Below, piece after piece: positions 29,646-39,176 of a stretch of 64,000 nt of DNA (position 1 is its first letter; each line of letters opens with the position of its first letter). The notes under the pieces were generated by a model, which saw only the letters and a list, made by a program, of their open reading frames with translations, ran no database searches and was not told the DNA's origin. This stretch comes from Chrysophaeum taylorii (Eukaryota > Sar > Pelagophyceae > Pelagomonadales > Pelagomonadaceae), in assembly GCA_029834535.1 (NCBI GenBank), contig JAQMWT010000110.1, positions 1 to 64,000 of the forward strand. Reading direction: 5' to 3'. Position numbers and translations under genes: made by a program.

Positions 29646-30441
29646 CTGAAAGGAACACTACTCATACTGATTCCTCCTTATCTACGCTCATATTGATTGT
29701 CCAACATTGATATGGCGCGAGTTTAAGCGCTAGGTTGGGCGTGTGGTGGTGACCACCTGCGGTTCGGGTCATTTGAAAGGTCCCGTTGTGACCACCGGTC
29801 CGGCCAGGAGAGGCGGGTGATCTGAGACCCACCACAGAGCACTGCAGGAGCACCACATGCACATCTTTCCCCTCACAGACAACAATGGGCTATTTTTCGA
29901 GGGAGAGAGGGTTGGGAGGGGGGTGCGCTGCACGTAGGAAAGGGAGAGTCAGTGAGGCGACGGTAGGGAAATCCGCATAGAACGGATTGGGGATAACCTG
30001 GCAATACTGCGGTTGTGCATCATATTGTCGAGAGGGGTTGTCACGGAGTTCGAAAAAGTCACTTCGATTGCCGGCTTCTCTTAGGTCGACGGTGCGCGCC
30101 CGGAATTGAGAGAGAGCGCCCGTCTCCATCGTGTGCTGGAGGCAAAAAAACTCTCCCTGATGGAGCGGGACACACCATTTTCCCGCGCCAAGACAAGATC
30201 GCCCTTTCACATAAATGGATGCTTTTCGTGCGGAGCGTCGACTCCGCATTTGTCATAACTGATGATGATCTTGATGGCATTCGTGCGCGGAAACAGGGAC
30301 GCAGCAGGAGCCTTTCTTATATGAATATCTCTCGCTCACACAAACACACACACTCTCTCTCCCTCCCCCGCGTTCCCCGCGTTGTGCCATCTCCCTCCCA
30401 CAATTAGCAGCAGCGGGCTATTGATAAAAAAAATCCCCTCT
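29646..30441. other. Gene-poor intergenic region
   Basis: No gene is firmly supported. A 119-codon minus-strand frame (29890-30249, ATG start, four Cys within its first 40 residues) is the best candidate but has no recognised feature. An ACACAC/CTCTCT low-complexity tract lies at 30338-30366. Confidence 0.4.
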
Positions 30442-31434
30442 TTATCGGACGAGGCGGCGGGGCGGCTGGTACTGGGCGATGAGACTCGGGCGCCGGAGAG
30501 GGTCGGTCGGCATGAGGGCGTCGGTGGAGGCCCGCGTGGAAAAGAGGTCCGCGGTCGGCACTTCCGAGGAGGCGAGTGAGGCGTGGGAGGCGCGGGGCGG
30601 GAGGCTGGCGTTGGGTTCCCCCGGAGCCGGGGTGTCGGAAGGCGCCGCGGCGATTATCGAGGCCAAGAGGCGGGATTCCGGGGCATACCAAGAAGAGGCG
30701 TCGACCCAGGCAGGTCCTCGGACCGCGAGAACGAGGCGCTTGGTGTAGGGTCCGGTAACTACGGCGAGAGCGACCGAGGCGACGCCGGCGAGGAGGCCAG
30801 CGGGTGCGCCGCGGCGGGACGCGGCCAGCGCGACGAGGAACGACGACGCGACAGCGGCGGTCGCGCCGCCCTCGGCGTTGAGAAGGAGAAGCCACGCGGG
30901 AAAGAGGCCGAGCGAGCCGACGGGCACCAAGACCGAGGGCGAAGACGGGACGACGACGTCGAGGGCGCGCGCGACGGCGGCCACGACGCCGTACCGCAGT
31001 GCCGCCGCGGCGAAAACGAAAGCGAACGTTTGCCACACGGCTTTCGGGGAAAACAAAACTTCGGCGACGACGTGCGCCGAGAGTGCTGCGGGAGGGCCGA
31101 CAAAGAGCGCTATAACACGCGAGCGCGGCCAGGTCCACACGACGCACAGGCCGCCGACACCCCAGGCGCCCACGATTCTCGCGAGGACCACGCCCTTTTG
31201 AAAGACAGGCCGCGAAATGGGCGAGACCGGATGCGCGCTCTGGTCATCGCTCTCGCTGTCAGACTCGTCAACCGCAGGACCTCGAGGCCGCCAGAGTTTG
31301 CGAAGCTTGGACAAACGAAACTGCGGACGCTTAGGAAGCCGTTGTCTGCGCCGCCGAGACGACGGCAGATCGAAGTGCAGCCGCCGGCTCGGCCTCTCCT
31401 CGTAGATGCTCGGCATTTCCAATAACGACGACAT
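30442..31434 (-). CDS. Multi-pass membrane protein of unknown function
   Basis: The 330-residue product starts at the ATG at 31434. Its N-terminal 70 residues are basic and then acidic and Ser-rich (DESDSESDDQ), probably cytosolic. Five to seven hydrophobic segments follow, such as ALFVGPPAALSAHVVAEVLF, VWQTFAFVFAAAALRYGVVA, LGLFPAWLLLL and GLLAGVASVALAVV. The C-terminal 90 residues are Pro/Ser/Ala-rich and likely disordered. No transporter or enzyme signature is visible. Codon use and GC match the neighbouring real genes. The hydrophobic pattern supports a real membrane protein, but the role is unknown. Confidence 0.6.
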   Translation of the reverse strand: MSSLLEMPSIYEERPSRRLHFDLPSSRRRRQRLPKRPQFRLSKLRKLWRPRGPAVDESDSESDDQSAHPVSPISRPVFQKGVVLARIVGAWGVGGLCVVWTWPRSRVIALFVGPPAALSAHVVAEVLFSPKAVWQTFAFVFAAAALRYGVVAAVARALDVVVPSSPSVLVPVGSLGLFPAWLLLLNAEGGATAAVASSFLVALAASRRGAPAGLLAGVASVALAVVTGPYTKRLVLAVRGPAWVDASSWYAPESRLLASIIAAAPSDTPAPGEPNASLPPRASHASLASSEVPTADLFSTRASTDALMPTDPLRRPSLIAQYQPPRRLVR

Positions 31435-31610
31435 CAATTTTTGTAATTCGTTGTTGACGCTGGGATGATTTTTTTTTGCTTACCCTTGCCATGTGGCCCA
31501 CTTATTAGACTATTCAATAAAACATCGTTGAGATCAACAACACCCGAACGTGATCCACTTAAAAGTAACAAAAGGGGGGGGTGCGAACAACGGGAAGTCT
31601 AACTAACTAA

Positions 31611-32120
31611 CTAACTAACTAACTTCGAACCTCTCCCGAGCATGGGAGCCAGGAGGCCGGACCGGCAGAAGCCGGTGCGGAATCACGGAGGAAGCACACA
31701 GCTGGGGTAGAGGGTGCGAGGGACGAGTACAAGTGGACGGCGGACCGCCACTGCTCGCGGTCTTGTGCGAGGTCGTGGTCGTCGCGTCGCAAGCCGCCCA
31801 CGTTTTGGCCCACGAACAAGCGACCCGGCCGTCGCGTTCTGCCCAACCGAGCGAACCCCAGACCAGAAGTCGGCGCTCGTTACACTTTGTAGTGCAAACA
31901 GGAGGAGTAAACTCACAAAAGGCCAAAGCGCAGAAGGGAGTCGGATCCGAATGGCAGGGGCCACAGCGTCGAGCGGAAAGGATAGCGGGGTGCGTGGGAG
32001 GAGACGGAACGGCCGGGACGCAGGCCGGTAAAAGGGGGGGGCGTCCCTCCGAGCGCGGGCCGGGTTTAGTTAGCCAGCCTGGCTCCCATGCCCGGGAGAG
32101 GTCCGAAGTTAGTTAGTTAG
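31611..32120. mobile_element. 510-bp inverted-repeat element (MITE-like)
   Basis: The left end (31611-31653) and the reverse complement of the right end (32078-32120) match at 41 of 43 positions; each arm begins ctaactaactaacttcg. The outermost bases are CTAA repeats, extended on the left as a (CTAA)n run from about 31599. Directly outside the right end is the dispersed AGTAAACTCAAAGGTTAAAG repeat, so the element may have inserted into such a repeat. The interior has no gene. A small non-autonomous DNA transposon fits best; the family is unknown. Confidence 0.7.
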
Positions 32121-32204
32121 TAGTAAACTCAAAGGTTAAAGGGCGGCGCGGTGATTAAAGCTTGGGGGGGGGGTTAGTGTAGCTTACAAGCAAGGAGATT
32201 TGGG

Positions 32205-33974
32205 ATGGTCGTCGTCGTGATCGCCTGGTGGTGGGTCGCGCATGGGTTGAGCATCCTTGCGCACCAGCACAATGGCGAGAAGGGGAGGTGTTCCCGGCGA
32301 CGTAACGCGGGGGCGTCGGTGGTTGGGAGGGCGTCGCGGTCGATCGTGCAGGAAGAGCGCGAGGTCCCCGAGGTTGTGTTAGACGGCGTCCCATCGGCGC
32401 TCCGGAGCGTGTGCAAGATCTACGTGACGGTGAACGAACCCGACTACGAGCAGCCATGGTCGTTCTTCGCCGAGGACGAGGCTGTCGGGTCCGGGTTCGT
32501 CGTGGAGGATGGCGGCAGGGCTTTGCGCGTTTTGACGAACGCTCACGTCGTGCGGTGGGCGAGCGAGGTTCGAGTGCGGCGGCACGGGTTGACGCGGCGG
32601 CACAAAGCCCGCGTGATCGGCGTGAGCCACGAGGCGGACCTCGCGTTGCTGGCGATCGAGGACGTCGAGTTCTGGCGGGCCCCCGTCCGGCCTCTCGGAT
32701 GGGCGGGCCTCCCGGCGCTGTACGACGACGTCGCGGTAGTCGGGTACCCCATGGGTGGCGACAACGTGTGCGTGACGCGAGGGGTCGTGAGCCGCGTCGA
32801 CACCATGTCCTACGCGCGCGGCGCGCCGGCGTTGTTGGTCGTGCAGATCGACGCCGCCGTGAACTCTGGCAACTCGGGCGGCCCCGCGCTCGACGCCGAG
32901 GGCCGCGTCGTCGGCGTCGCCTTCTCGGGCTACGCGGGCGCGGCCGACAACATCGGGTATATCATCCCCGAATCTGTCGCGCGCAATTTTCTCGACGAAT
33001 GCGCGGCCCTTCGGCGCGCGAAATCGTCGTCGACGCGCGTGGTCGACGCGTCGTTCGTCGCAAACGTCCGGCTGTGCGCTCTCGGAATCGCCGCGCAGCC
33101 CGCCGAAAACGACGCTCTCCGCGAGTACCTCAAACTCGGCGACAGGTCGGGCGTCCTCGTGACGCGCGTCGCCGAAACCTCGTGCGCGGCCGGCGTCGTC
33201 CGCGCCGGGGACGTCCTCCTCGCCGTCGGCGGCCTCGACGTCGCAGACGACGGCACGGTTCCGCTTCGCGGCGACGAGCGCGTCGACCTCTCGCACGCCG
33301 CGACCTCGCGCCGCGCCGGCGACACCGTGACCCTCGACCTCCTCCGCGACGGTGCCGTTCGTAGAGCCAACGTCACCTTCGCGCCGCTTCCGCGCCTAGT
33401 CCCCGTTTCCGACCGAGATCGACCGAGCTATCTCGTCGTCGCGGGCCTCGTCCTGATGCCCCTCACGCTCCCGCTCCTCGAGGCCGAGGCAAAGTACCAG
33501 CATCATCACCACGACACACCCCCCGACGACGCGCACCTCCTCGCCCTCCATTCGAGCTCCCTCGGTCTCGAGCGCGCCGCCGCCCCCGACGCCCCTCTCG
33601 AACTCGTCGTCTGGACCTCCACGCTCGCGACCGACGCCAACTTTGGCTTCGCGCCCCTCTGCTGCGACCTCCCCGTCCTGCGTACCGTCAACGGCCATTC
33701 CGTCCGCTCCCTCTCGCACGCCGCCGAGCTCCTCGACGAGGCCGATCGCCACGACCGCTTCTACGTCCTCCACTTCGAACCCCCCAATGCCCGACCCCGC
33801 GACCTCATCAAGGTCGTCCTCGCCATCGACGAGGCCCACAAGGCCAACGACGACATCCTCCGACGCAAATCCCTTCCCGCCACCGCCTCCCCCGACATCC
33901 TCCGGGCCCTCGACCGCCCCCCAAGGCCCGGGAGACCCCCCAACGGCCAACGCGCCCGCGGCCGCCGGAGGTAG
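32205..33974 (+). CDS. DegP/HtrA-family serine protease (DEG9-like)
   Basis: The 589-residue product carries a trypsin-like protease domain with the full triad: His114 in LTNAHVV, Asp145 in SHEADLALL and Ser224 in NSGNSGGPALD. The oxyanion and substrate loops (VGYPMGGDNVCVTRGVVSR, DNIGYIIPESV) match the plant DEG9 type rather than bacterial DegP. A PDZ domain follows (about 300-400, SGVLVTRVAETSCAAGVVRAGD) and probably a second one at about 430-560. The N-terminus (MVVVVIAWWWVAHGLSI) is hydrophobic and may be a signal or transit peptide, followed by a basic stretch. Deg proteases act in protein quality control; the compartment is uncertain. Single exon. Confidence 0.88.
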   Translation: MVVVVIAWWWVAHGLSILAHQHNGEKGRCSRRRNAGASVVGRASRSIVQEEREVPEVVLDGVPSALRSVCKIYVTVNEPDYEQPWSFFAEDEAVGSGFVVEDGGRALRVLTNAHVVRWASEVRVRRHGLTRRHKARVIGVSHEADLALLAIEDVEFWRAPVRPLGWAGLPALYDDVAVVGYPMGGDNVCVTRGVVSRVDTMSYARGAPALLVVQIDAAVNSGNSGGPALDAEGRVVGVAFSGYAGAADNIGYIIPESVARNFLDECAALRRAKSSSTRVVDASFVANVRLCALGIAAQPAENDALREYLKLGDRSGVLVTRVAETSCAAGVVRAGDVLLAVGGLDVADDGTVPLRGDERVDLSHAATSRRAGDTVTLDLLRDGAVRRANVTFAPLPRLVPVSDRDRPSYLVVAGLVLMPLTLPLLEAEAKYQHHHHDTPPDDAHLLALHSSSLGLERAAAPDAPLELVVWTSTLATDANFGFAPLCCDLPVLRTVNGHSVRSLSHAAELLDEADRHDRFYVLHFEPPNARPRDLIKVVLAIDEAHKANDDILRRKSLPATASPDILRALDRPPRPGRPPNGQRARGRRR

Positions 33975-34137
33975 GCGGCTATTAATAATACACACCGCGT
34001 GTGTGTGGTACCGAGGTAGACGACGACCCTATCTGCTACAATACTTCCTTCTTCTTTCGGCGTTGCGTGATTGGTGTGTATTTTCGTAATGTATTTAATT
34101 GCACGGTTGGTTTCTTTTCACTGCCAACGAAACTCTG

Positions 34138-34163
34138 ATCATCATCATCATCATCATCATCAT
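34138..34163 (+). repeat. ATC trinucleotide microsatellite at a gene start
   Basis: About eight ATC units end one base before the ATG at 34165. Similar ATC runs lie at 37838-37865 and about 43001-43020, in each case in an intergenic spacer. Confidence 0.8.
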
Positions 34164-34164
34164 T

Positions 34165-35184
34165 ATGCGGCGTTTCATGGCGCTGGTGGTGGTGACCGCG
34201 TGGAAATGGGACGACAGGCGCACCGTCCACCACCTCACCGGCCGGCCGCTGCTCAAGAACGTGTCGTTCGTTCACGTCCCGCGCACAGGCAAGGCATTCG
34301 TCTACACGTTGTTCCGCGGGGCCTGCAGGTACGCGACCCAGCCATCCTACGAGCCGCGCCGCATGATCGAGTTCATCCGATCGCACTGCCCCCAGGCCTT
34401 CAGTTACTACTTTGAGCACATCCGGATGCCGCTCATGGTGCGCGCCGGCGGCGCGCTCGACCCCAACGTCGCGTACGTCGCGTTGCTACGCAAACCGTGG
34501 CGACGGACCCTCGCGGGCCTCTACCACGGCTTCGACGACTGCCCCGCGATGCAGACCGTCTTGAATATCCGAAAGAACGACACCTTCAACTATTCGCGCC
34601 TCGAGGCGGCGCACGTTATGGAGTACGCCGACTGCGTCACCGCCTGCCACGTCCACCTTTTCACCGCGAGCCGCTGCGGCTTTCGCTGGAAGAAGAACTG
34701 GAAGCACAATCCCGAATACGAACGTCTTCCACCAAGACCGGACTACGACCGTCGGGTCAAAGAGGCGATCGACCGCATGTACCTTTTCAAATTCGTCGGC
34801 ATCACCGACCACTGGGACGCGACCCTCCTTCTCTTCAGCGCCATGTTCGACGTCCCGCCCGTCGCCGCCGACAGGATCAACGTCGACCTCGACGACCGCT
34901 TGCCGGACCGTCCGGCCTGGCCACGCGACATGCTAAAGGTGGCGGACCACGTCGACGACCCACTCTACGACAGCGCGATGCGCCGATTTTCAAACGACGT
35001 CCGGGATCTCATCGCCGTCCTCGAGCTCAACGTTCGCCAGGGCCCTTCCCAGGCCCTGCGTGCGCTCACGACCGTCCTTGAAAGAGACGACGTCGCTCCA
35101 GCGTCACCCTCTACCGACGTCGGTCGCTTTCCTGGAGTCCGCTTCATCGCGCGCTACATCTCGGGCTTCCTCCGTCTGCCTTGA
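34165..35184 (+). CDS. Carbohydrate sulfotransferase-like protein
   Basis: From the ATG at 34165 (an in-frame TTG further up encodes only an isoleucine run) the 339-residue product has the two PAPS contacts of Golgi sulfotransferases: the loop SFVHVPRTGKAFVYTLF (about 35-51) and YVALLRKPWRRTLAGLYHGF with the Arg-containing 3'-phosphate motif (about 105-125). A short hydrophobic N-terminus (FMALVVVTAW) could be a signal anchor. The middle has Cys-rich CPAMQ, YADCVTACHVH and a Trp/Lys block, and the end is helical (FVGITDHWDATLLLFSAMF). It would transfer sulfate to a glycan in the Golgi; the acceptor is unknown. Confidence 0.75.
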   Translation: MRRFMALVVVTAWKWDDRRTVHHLTGRPLLKNVSFVHVPRTGKAFVYTLFRGACRYATQPSYEPRRMIEFIRSHCPQAFSYYFEHIRMPLMVRAGGALDPNVAYVALLRKPWRRTLAGLYHGFDDCPAMQTVLNIRKNDTFNYSRLEAAHVMEYADCVTACHVHLFTASRCGFRWKKNWKHNPEYERLPPRPDYDRRVKEAIDRMYLFKFVGITDHWDATLLLFSAMFDVPPVAADRINVDLDDRLPDRPAWPRDMLKVADHVDDPLYDSAMRRFSNDVRDLIAVLELNVRQGPSQALRALTTVLERDDVAPASPSTDVGRFPGVRFIARYISGFLRLP

Positions 35185-36546
35185 CCTGCGTCGCAGTGCG
35201 GTGCGCTGATGTGAAGACGGAAGGAGGGGGGGAGTTCGGTTGTAGTCGAATACGCCGAAATATTTAAATAACGGAACTCTACGTTTGCTAGGCACCCCTC
35301 ACGTCTTCGTTCAGCCCTGGATGGAGTACTTCCGCCTTCAAGGCATCCCTCGCGTCTCCACACAATTTACCAAAGCCCCTCAACGCCCGCCCCCCTCTTA
35401 TTAGCATCGACTCGAAAAAATACCTCAAGCCCCCGCACTACGTATTCGAAACGTAACACCCTCCCCTAATAGCAGTCGACCTTTAGAAACCCTGCGCACT
35501 TTTACGAAGTACTTGACTAATAAGTCTTTACTACTAATTGGCAGATGTTCGTCTGTCTGTCTGTCTGTCTGTCTTTAAAGGTCGACTGCTAAGAGGGGTG
35601 TGTGTGTGTGTGGTGCACGAAGGATGTGGGTGGTTTTGTGGGGTAGGAGGGATGTGCCTGACGGGCGTAGATAGGTATGCGGGACCTAGTCGGGGTCATC
35701 GCCGAGTCGTGGGGCAGGCGAAGAGAGGACGGGCCCCGCCCGTAGGTCGTACGCATGCTGCCGCCGGACGTATGTGCGACGAAGGCAGGGTCGGATAAGA
35801 AAGTTCGTACGAGCCGTTAACTATGTTTCAGTTTGTACTAAGACATACTCAACGGATCGCTGAGCTATGTTCATTTGTACTCAAGCAGTATGTGCCGCCA
35901 CGCCGCGAGATCGTCGCGATGGAACTAGTCCCCATAGTGAAGTCGGCATCCTTTCGTCCCCTCACGCCAAAAAAGGAAAAAGCCCACGCGTTGTAGGACC
36001 CGTCGTTGCGGCGCGGGCTAGTCTCGTTTTCTTATCCGACCCTGTAAATTTAGAGTAAACGCAAAGGTTAGCGGCGTGTGCGGATCAAAGCAGCTTAGAT
36101 TGGCGGGGTTGAGAGCGACGAGCTCAAAGGAGAGTGGGGTAAGTGGGTGTGAGCACGAGCGGGTTTACGCCGGGTTAGAGATTAGGACTAAGTGAACTAA
36201 CTGACCAGGTGAACTTAGTGGGACGAGGTGAACTTTCTAGGGTTAGAGATTGGGACTAGGTGAACTTAGTAGCCTGCACTTGTCTTGCACTACTCTCGAG
36301 TAGTAGGATTTCGAAAGGATATAGGACGTAGGAAACGAGTTCTTCTTCTTCGTCATTCTTAAGCTCAACATTTCTCTGACCTACGATCTTCGATTCTTTC
36401 GAAGCAGAGAAGAAAGAACACGTCGCGAGAATGATCGGACAATACGCTGAAGGGCTTGGGGCCTACAAGCTTCACAAAGGTTGGCATTTGAAGACCTAGT
36501 TTAGCTCTGCTGCCTGGACCTCGACAAGTAACCTAGGCACCGCCGC
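35185..36546. other. Long intergenic region rich in short repeats
   Basis: No gene is supported in 1.36 kb. It contains a pair of GGTCGACT repeats in opposite orientation (35461-35492 and 35572-35603), a GTCT microsatellite (about 35551-35574), a TG run (about 35599-35612) and the dispersed AGTAAACxCAAAGGTTA unit (about 36048-36105). It also holds two direct copies of a GGGTTAGAGATTxGGACTA unit about 66 bp apart (about 36173 and 36240). The last 250 bp may be the promoter of the following gene. Confidence 0.6.
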
Positions 36547-37721
36547 ATGCCGCTGAAAAAGCGAATAGCGTCGAAGAAGCCGTCGAATCGTGAGGCAGAC
36601 GCGTCGGCGCCGGTCAAGGCCTCTCTTGAGAAGAGGAGGCGTTCTGCCTCATCGAGACCAACAGATGCCGAAGCGTGGGTGTCCGAGTTCGTCGAGAGCG
36701 GGGACGGGAGAGACGGGAACGAGGAGCAGACCGATGATGAGGGCAACGACGTGTTGTTGGCACTCGACTCCGTCAGCACGAGGGGCGCGAGGCGGAACAT
36801 CGCCGGCCCATGGACTTTGGCCCACTACGTCCGAAGTCCGGTTGCCAAGCGGCACTCCCTCGAGGTTTATCGCAAACCGCTAAGTGTTGCGCCCAAGCCG
36901 ACGATGCCGTGGCTCAACATGTACGAGCTCCTGCCCGTACAGACGAAGATCGACCTCCACACGTTTCGAACGACACTCAAAACCCTCAAACACCCGCGCG
37001 CCCTCGACCAAGGTATGACGCCGTGACGCTATCGAGACGAGATCGACCCACTTGTCGTGTCTCGCCACTCGCAGGCGGCCGGTCACTTCTTTGGCACTCG
37101 ATTCGGCTGGGAGACGAGTTGTGCACCGAGTACCTTCTCGAAGCGGGTCACGGCGACCTCATCGCGCGAAGGGACAAGGACAGAAAGCTCGATTGCTGCG
37201 ATCTCGCTGTGCTCTTCTCGTTCACGGGGATCGTAAACATGCTCGACGATATCGTGAGCACGGCCGTCTCCGAGCTCTGCTGTCACCCGACGAAACGAAT
37301 CCGATATCAAAAATGCCTCGTCAGGCTCGACAACCCCATCCAACCCCACCAGGACACGTTCTGGTACGATCTCTTCGAGATGATGCCGCTTCATGGACGC
37401 GAAGAGGGAATGTCGCGAAAGTTCCAGAGCTTGGCGCGAGGCATGGCCGATTCAGAGTACCTTGGCACAAAGGATCAAAACGGTGCCGGGTTGCTCTGGC
37501 ATGCGGTGAGACTGCAGGACGAACTCGCCGTCGTCATCCTCTTGAGGCACACTCAAGTCCTCGAAACGCTCGAGGCGCACGATTTCCAGTTCTGCTTGGA
37601 TCCGTTCTCCCTCGCAATTTTGACGGGGAATGAGAAGATTGTCAGCATCCTGGCGCAAAAAATTCGAGACTGGATCGATCGGAAGAAGTTCACTAAGCCC
37701 AGGGCAGAATTGGCATACTGA
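36547..37721 (+). CDS. Ankyrin-like repeat protein, two exons
   Basis: Exon 1 (36547-37012) and exon 2 (37075-37721) join across a 62-nt intron with a GTATGA donor and CGCAG acceptor; the junction codon forms Gly between DQ and GRSLL. The 370-residue product has a basic, Ser-rich N-terminus with an acidic patch (about 1-75). Then come two ankyrin-like units, GRSLLWHSIRLGDELCTEYL and GAGLLWHAVRLQDELAVVIL, each followed by a second helix pair. The repeats are about 110 residues apart and related to each other by eye. A protein-binding scaffold is likely; the partner is unknown. An unspliced reading stops at once after the donor, which supports the intron. Confidence 0.7.
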
Positions 37722-38123
37722 GACTCCAGGTGGGGAGGCTTTCATCGAACGAACGCTCGGCCACAAAGACTCGCCTCCGTAAGGAGCATTCTCGTGCATA
37801 CTTTCTGCATGGCCTTCGTTGAAACCCCTTCGTTGGGCATCATCATCATCATCATCATCATCATTATCGAAGGCACCCGCGCGCACTCTGCATCCCACGT
37901 CAATGCCACTCTCGCGCTGTATCGCGACACTCGCGATTCACGAAGGACACAAAGGTCGGTTATACAACTCATGCACACACAAACATCGGGGTGAAGAAGG
38001 GGGGTCGTGTATATACGGTGGTGGATCGGTGAAAGAACGCGGCGGCGTCTGCTTGGGGACCTCTCTCTTCGAAGGGAGGTGGTGGGTCAGTCGAGAGGAA
38101 GGCCATCGCGAACGCACGATCAA
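37722..38123. other. Convergent intergenic gap with ATC microsatellite
   Basis: This gap holds a run of about nine ATC units (37838-37865) and short open frames only. Nothing else is supported. Confidence 0.4.
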
Positions 38124-38918
38124 TCAAGCGGGGACTCTTGGCGGCGCCGTGCCTCCCTTGAGAGCGCCGATGGCAGCGCGCTTATCGTCAGCCGTGAAGA
38201 CAGACCCTCCCGCGACGAGGGCATTCGCCCCTGCCTGAAGGAGGGCCGGGGCATTTTTTGACGAGATGCCGCCATCGACCTCGATCCAAGGATGGAGGCC
38301 TCGTTTTGCGCAAAGCGCCCGGAGAGTCTTGATTTTGTCGAGGGCGGTCTCCAAGTATTTGGGGCCACCCCAGCCGGGGTTGACCAGCATGACGACGATG
38401 ACGTCGAGGCGATCGAGGATGGGCTCGATCGTCGAGACTGAGGTTCCCGGGTTCAATACTGCACCTGTTGCACATCCCGCGGCGTCGATCGCGTTGATGA
38501 CAGCCGGTAGCTGAAGCGTGGCCTCAGGGTGCACAGACAGGATGTCGGCCCCGGCCTCGACGAAGTCTCGCAGTCTATGTTCCGGTTCGACGACAGAGAG
38601 TTTGACATCTAGAATGATCTCCTCCGGGACCACCTTCCGGACGGCAGCAACGAGCGGCGTTCCGAACGAGATTTTCGGGACCATGCGCCCGTCTTGCACA
38701 GAGAGGTGCAGCCATTCGGCGCCTGCGTCGACGACGGCCTTGACCTCTTCTCCCAAGCAGCACAGATTGGCCTTGGCAAGCGACGGCGAGACGACGATTG
38801 TTCCTTGGCCAGACGCTCGGCGCAAGGCCTCAACGCGCGTAGCGCGGTGTTGGGTCGTTGCAGATAGGCTGTGTGCGAGGTCCGCGGATACCACAAGCAC
38901 GAACAATCCGACCATCAT
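38124..38918 (-). CDS. Ribulose-phosphate 3-epimerase homologue with altered active site
   Basis: The 264-residue product (paired ATGs at 38918/38915) has a signal-like leader, MMVGLFVLVVSADLAHSLSA, fitting import into a secondary plastid, then a complete TIM barrel of the epimerase family: SPSLAKANLCCL, GRMVPKISFG, VLNPGTSVSTIEPILD, LVNPGWGGPKY and WIEVDGGISSKN. Canonical enzymes have H-x-D-V-M-D-G and D-x-H-L-M-V at the metal centre. Here the motifs read HLSVQDG and DVKLSVV, so the catalytic Asp is Ser73 and the second metal His is Lys106; the last Asp (EVDGG) is kept. It may not epimerise, or may use another mechanism. I recall similar SVQDG homologues in other algae, so the change is probably not a sequencing error. 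Confidence 0.75.
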   Translation of the reverse strand: MMVGLFVLVVSADLAHSLSATTQHRATRVEALRRASGQGTIVVSPSLAKANLCCLGEEVKAVVDAGAEWLHLSVQDGRMVPKISFGTPLVAAVRKVVPEEIILDVKLSVVEPEHRLRDFVEAGADILSVHPEATLQLPAVINAIDAAGCATGAVLNPGTSVSTIEPILDRLDVIVVMLVNPGWGGPKYLETALDKIKTLRALCAKRGLHPWIEVDGGISSKNAPALLQAGANALVAGGSVFTADDKRAAIGALKGGTAPPRVPA

Positions 38919-39176
38919 GCTTTTTATTTTGTTCTGACAAGGGGTTATTACTAATGTCCCCTTTGTTCTCACGCCACGTCACCAACGGACCGGATACTTC
39001 TGTAGGGTGGGGGTGCTCAGGCGTGCAAGGAGGTGCCACAAGATGAATCGCGCGGAGGAGAACGAACGAACGAACAAACCAACGAACGAACGAACGAACG
39101 AACGAATGGACGAATGAACGAATGAACGCACGCACGTGAGCGACCTTTAGAGAGAAGACGCCGGTGACCTTCCTCC
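38919..39176. repeat. Intergenic with a GAAC tetranucleotide repeat
   Basis: A degenerate (GAAC)n/(GAAT)n run covers about 39060-39128. No gene is seen in the gap. Confidence 0.6.

Noticed and set aside
30583-31425. 280-codon plus-strand frame opposite the membrane protein
   Set aside because: The Arg/Gly/Glu-rich translation has no pattern; the minus frame shows membrane helices.
37452-37898. Minus-strand Asp-run ORF near the ATC repeat
   Set aside because: It is a microsatellite translation antisense to the ankyrin-like gene.
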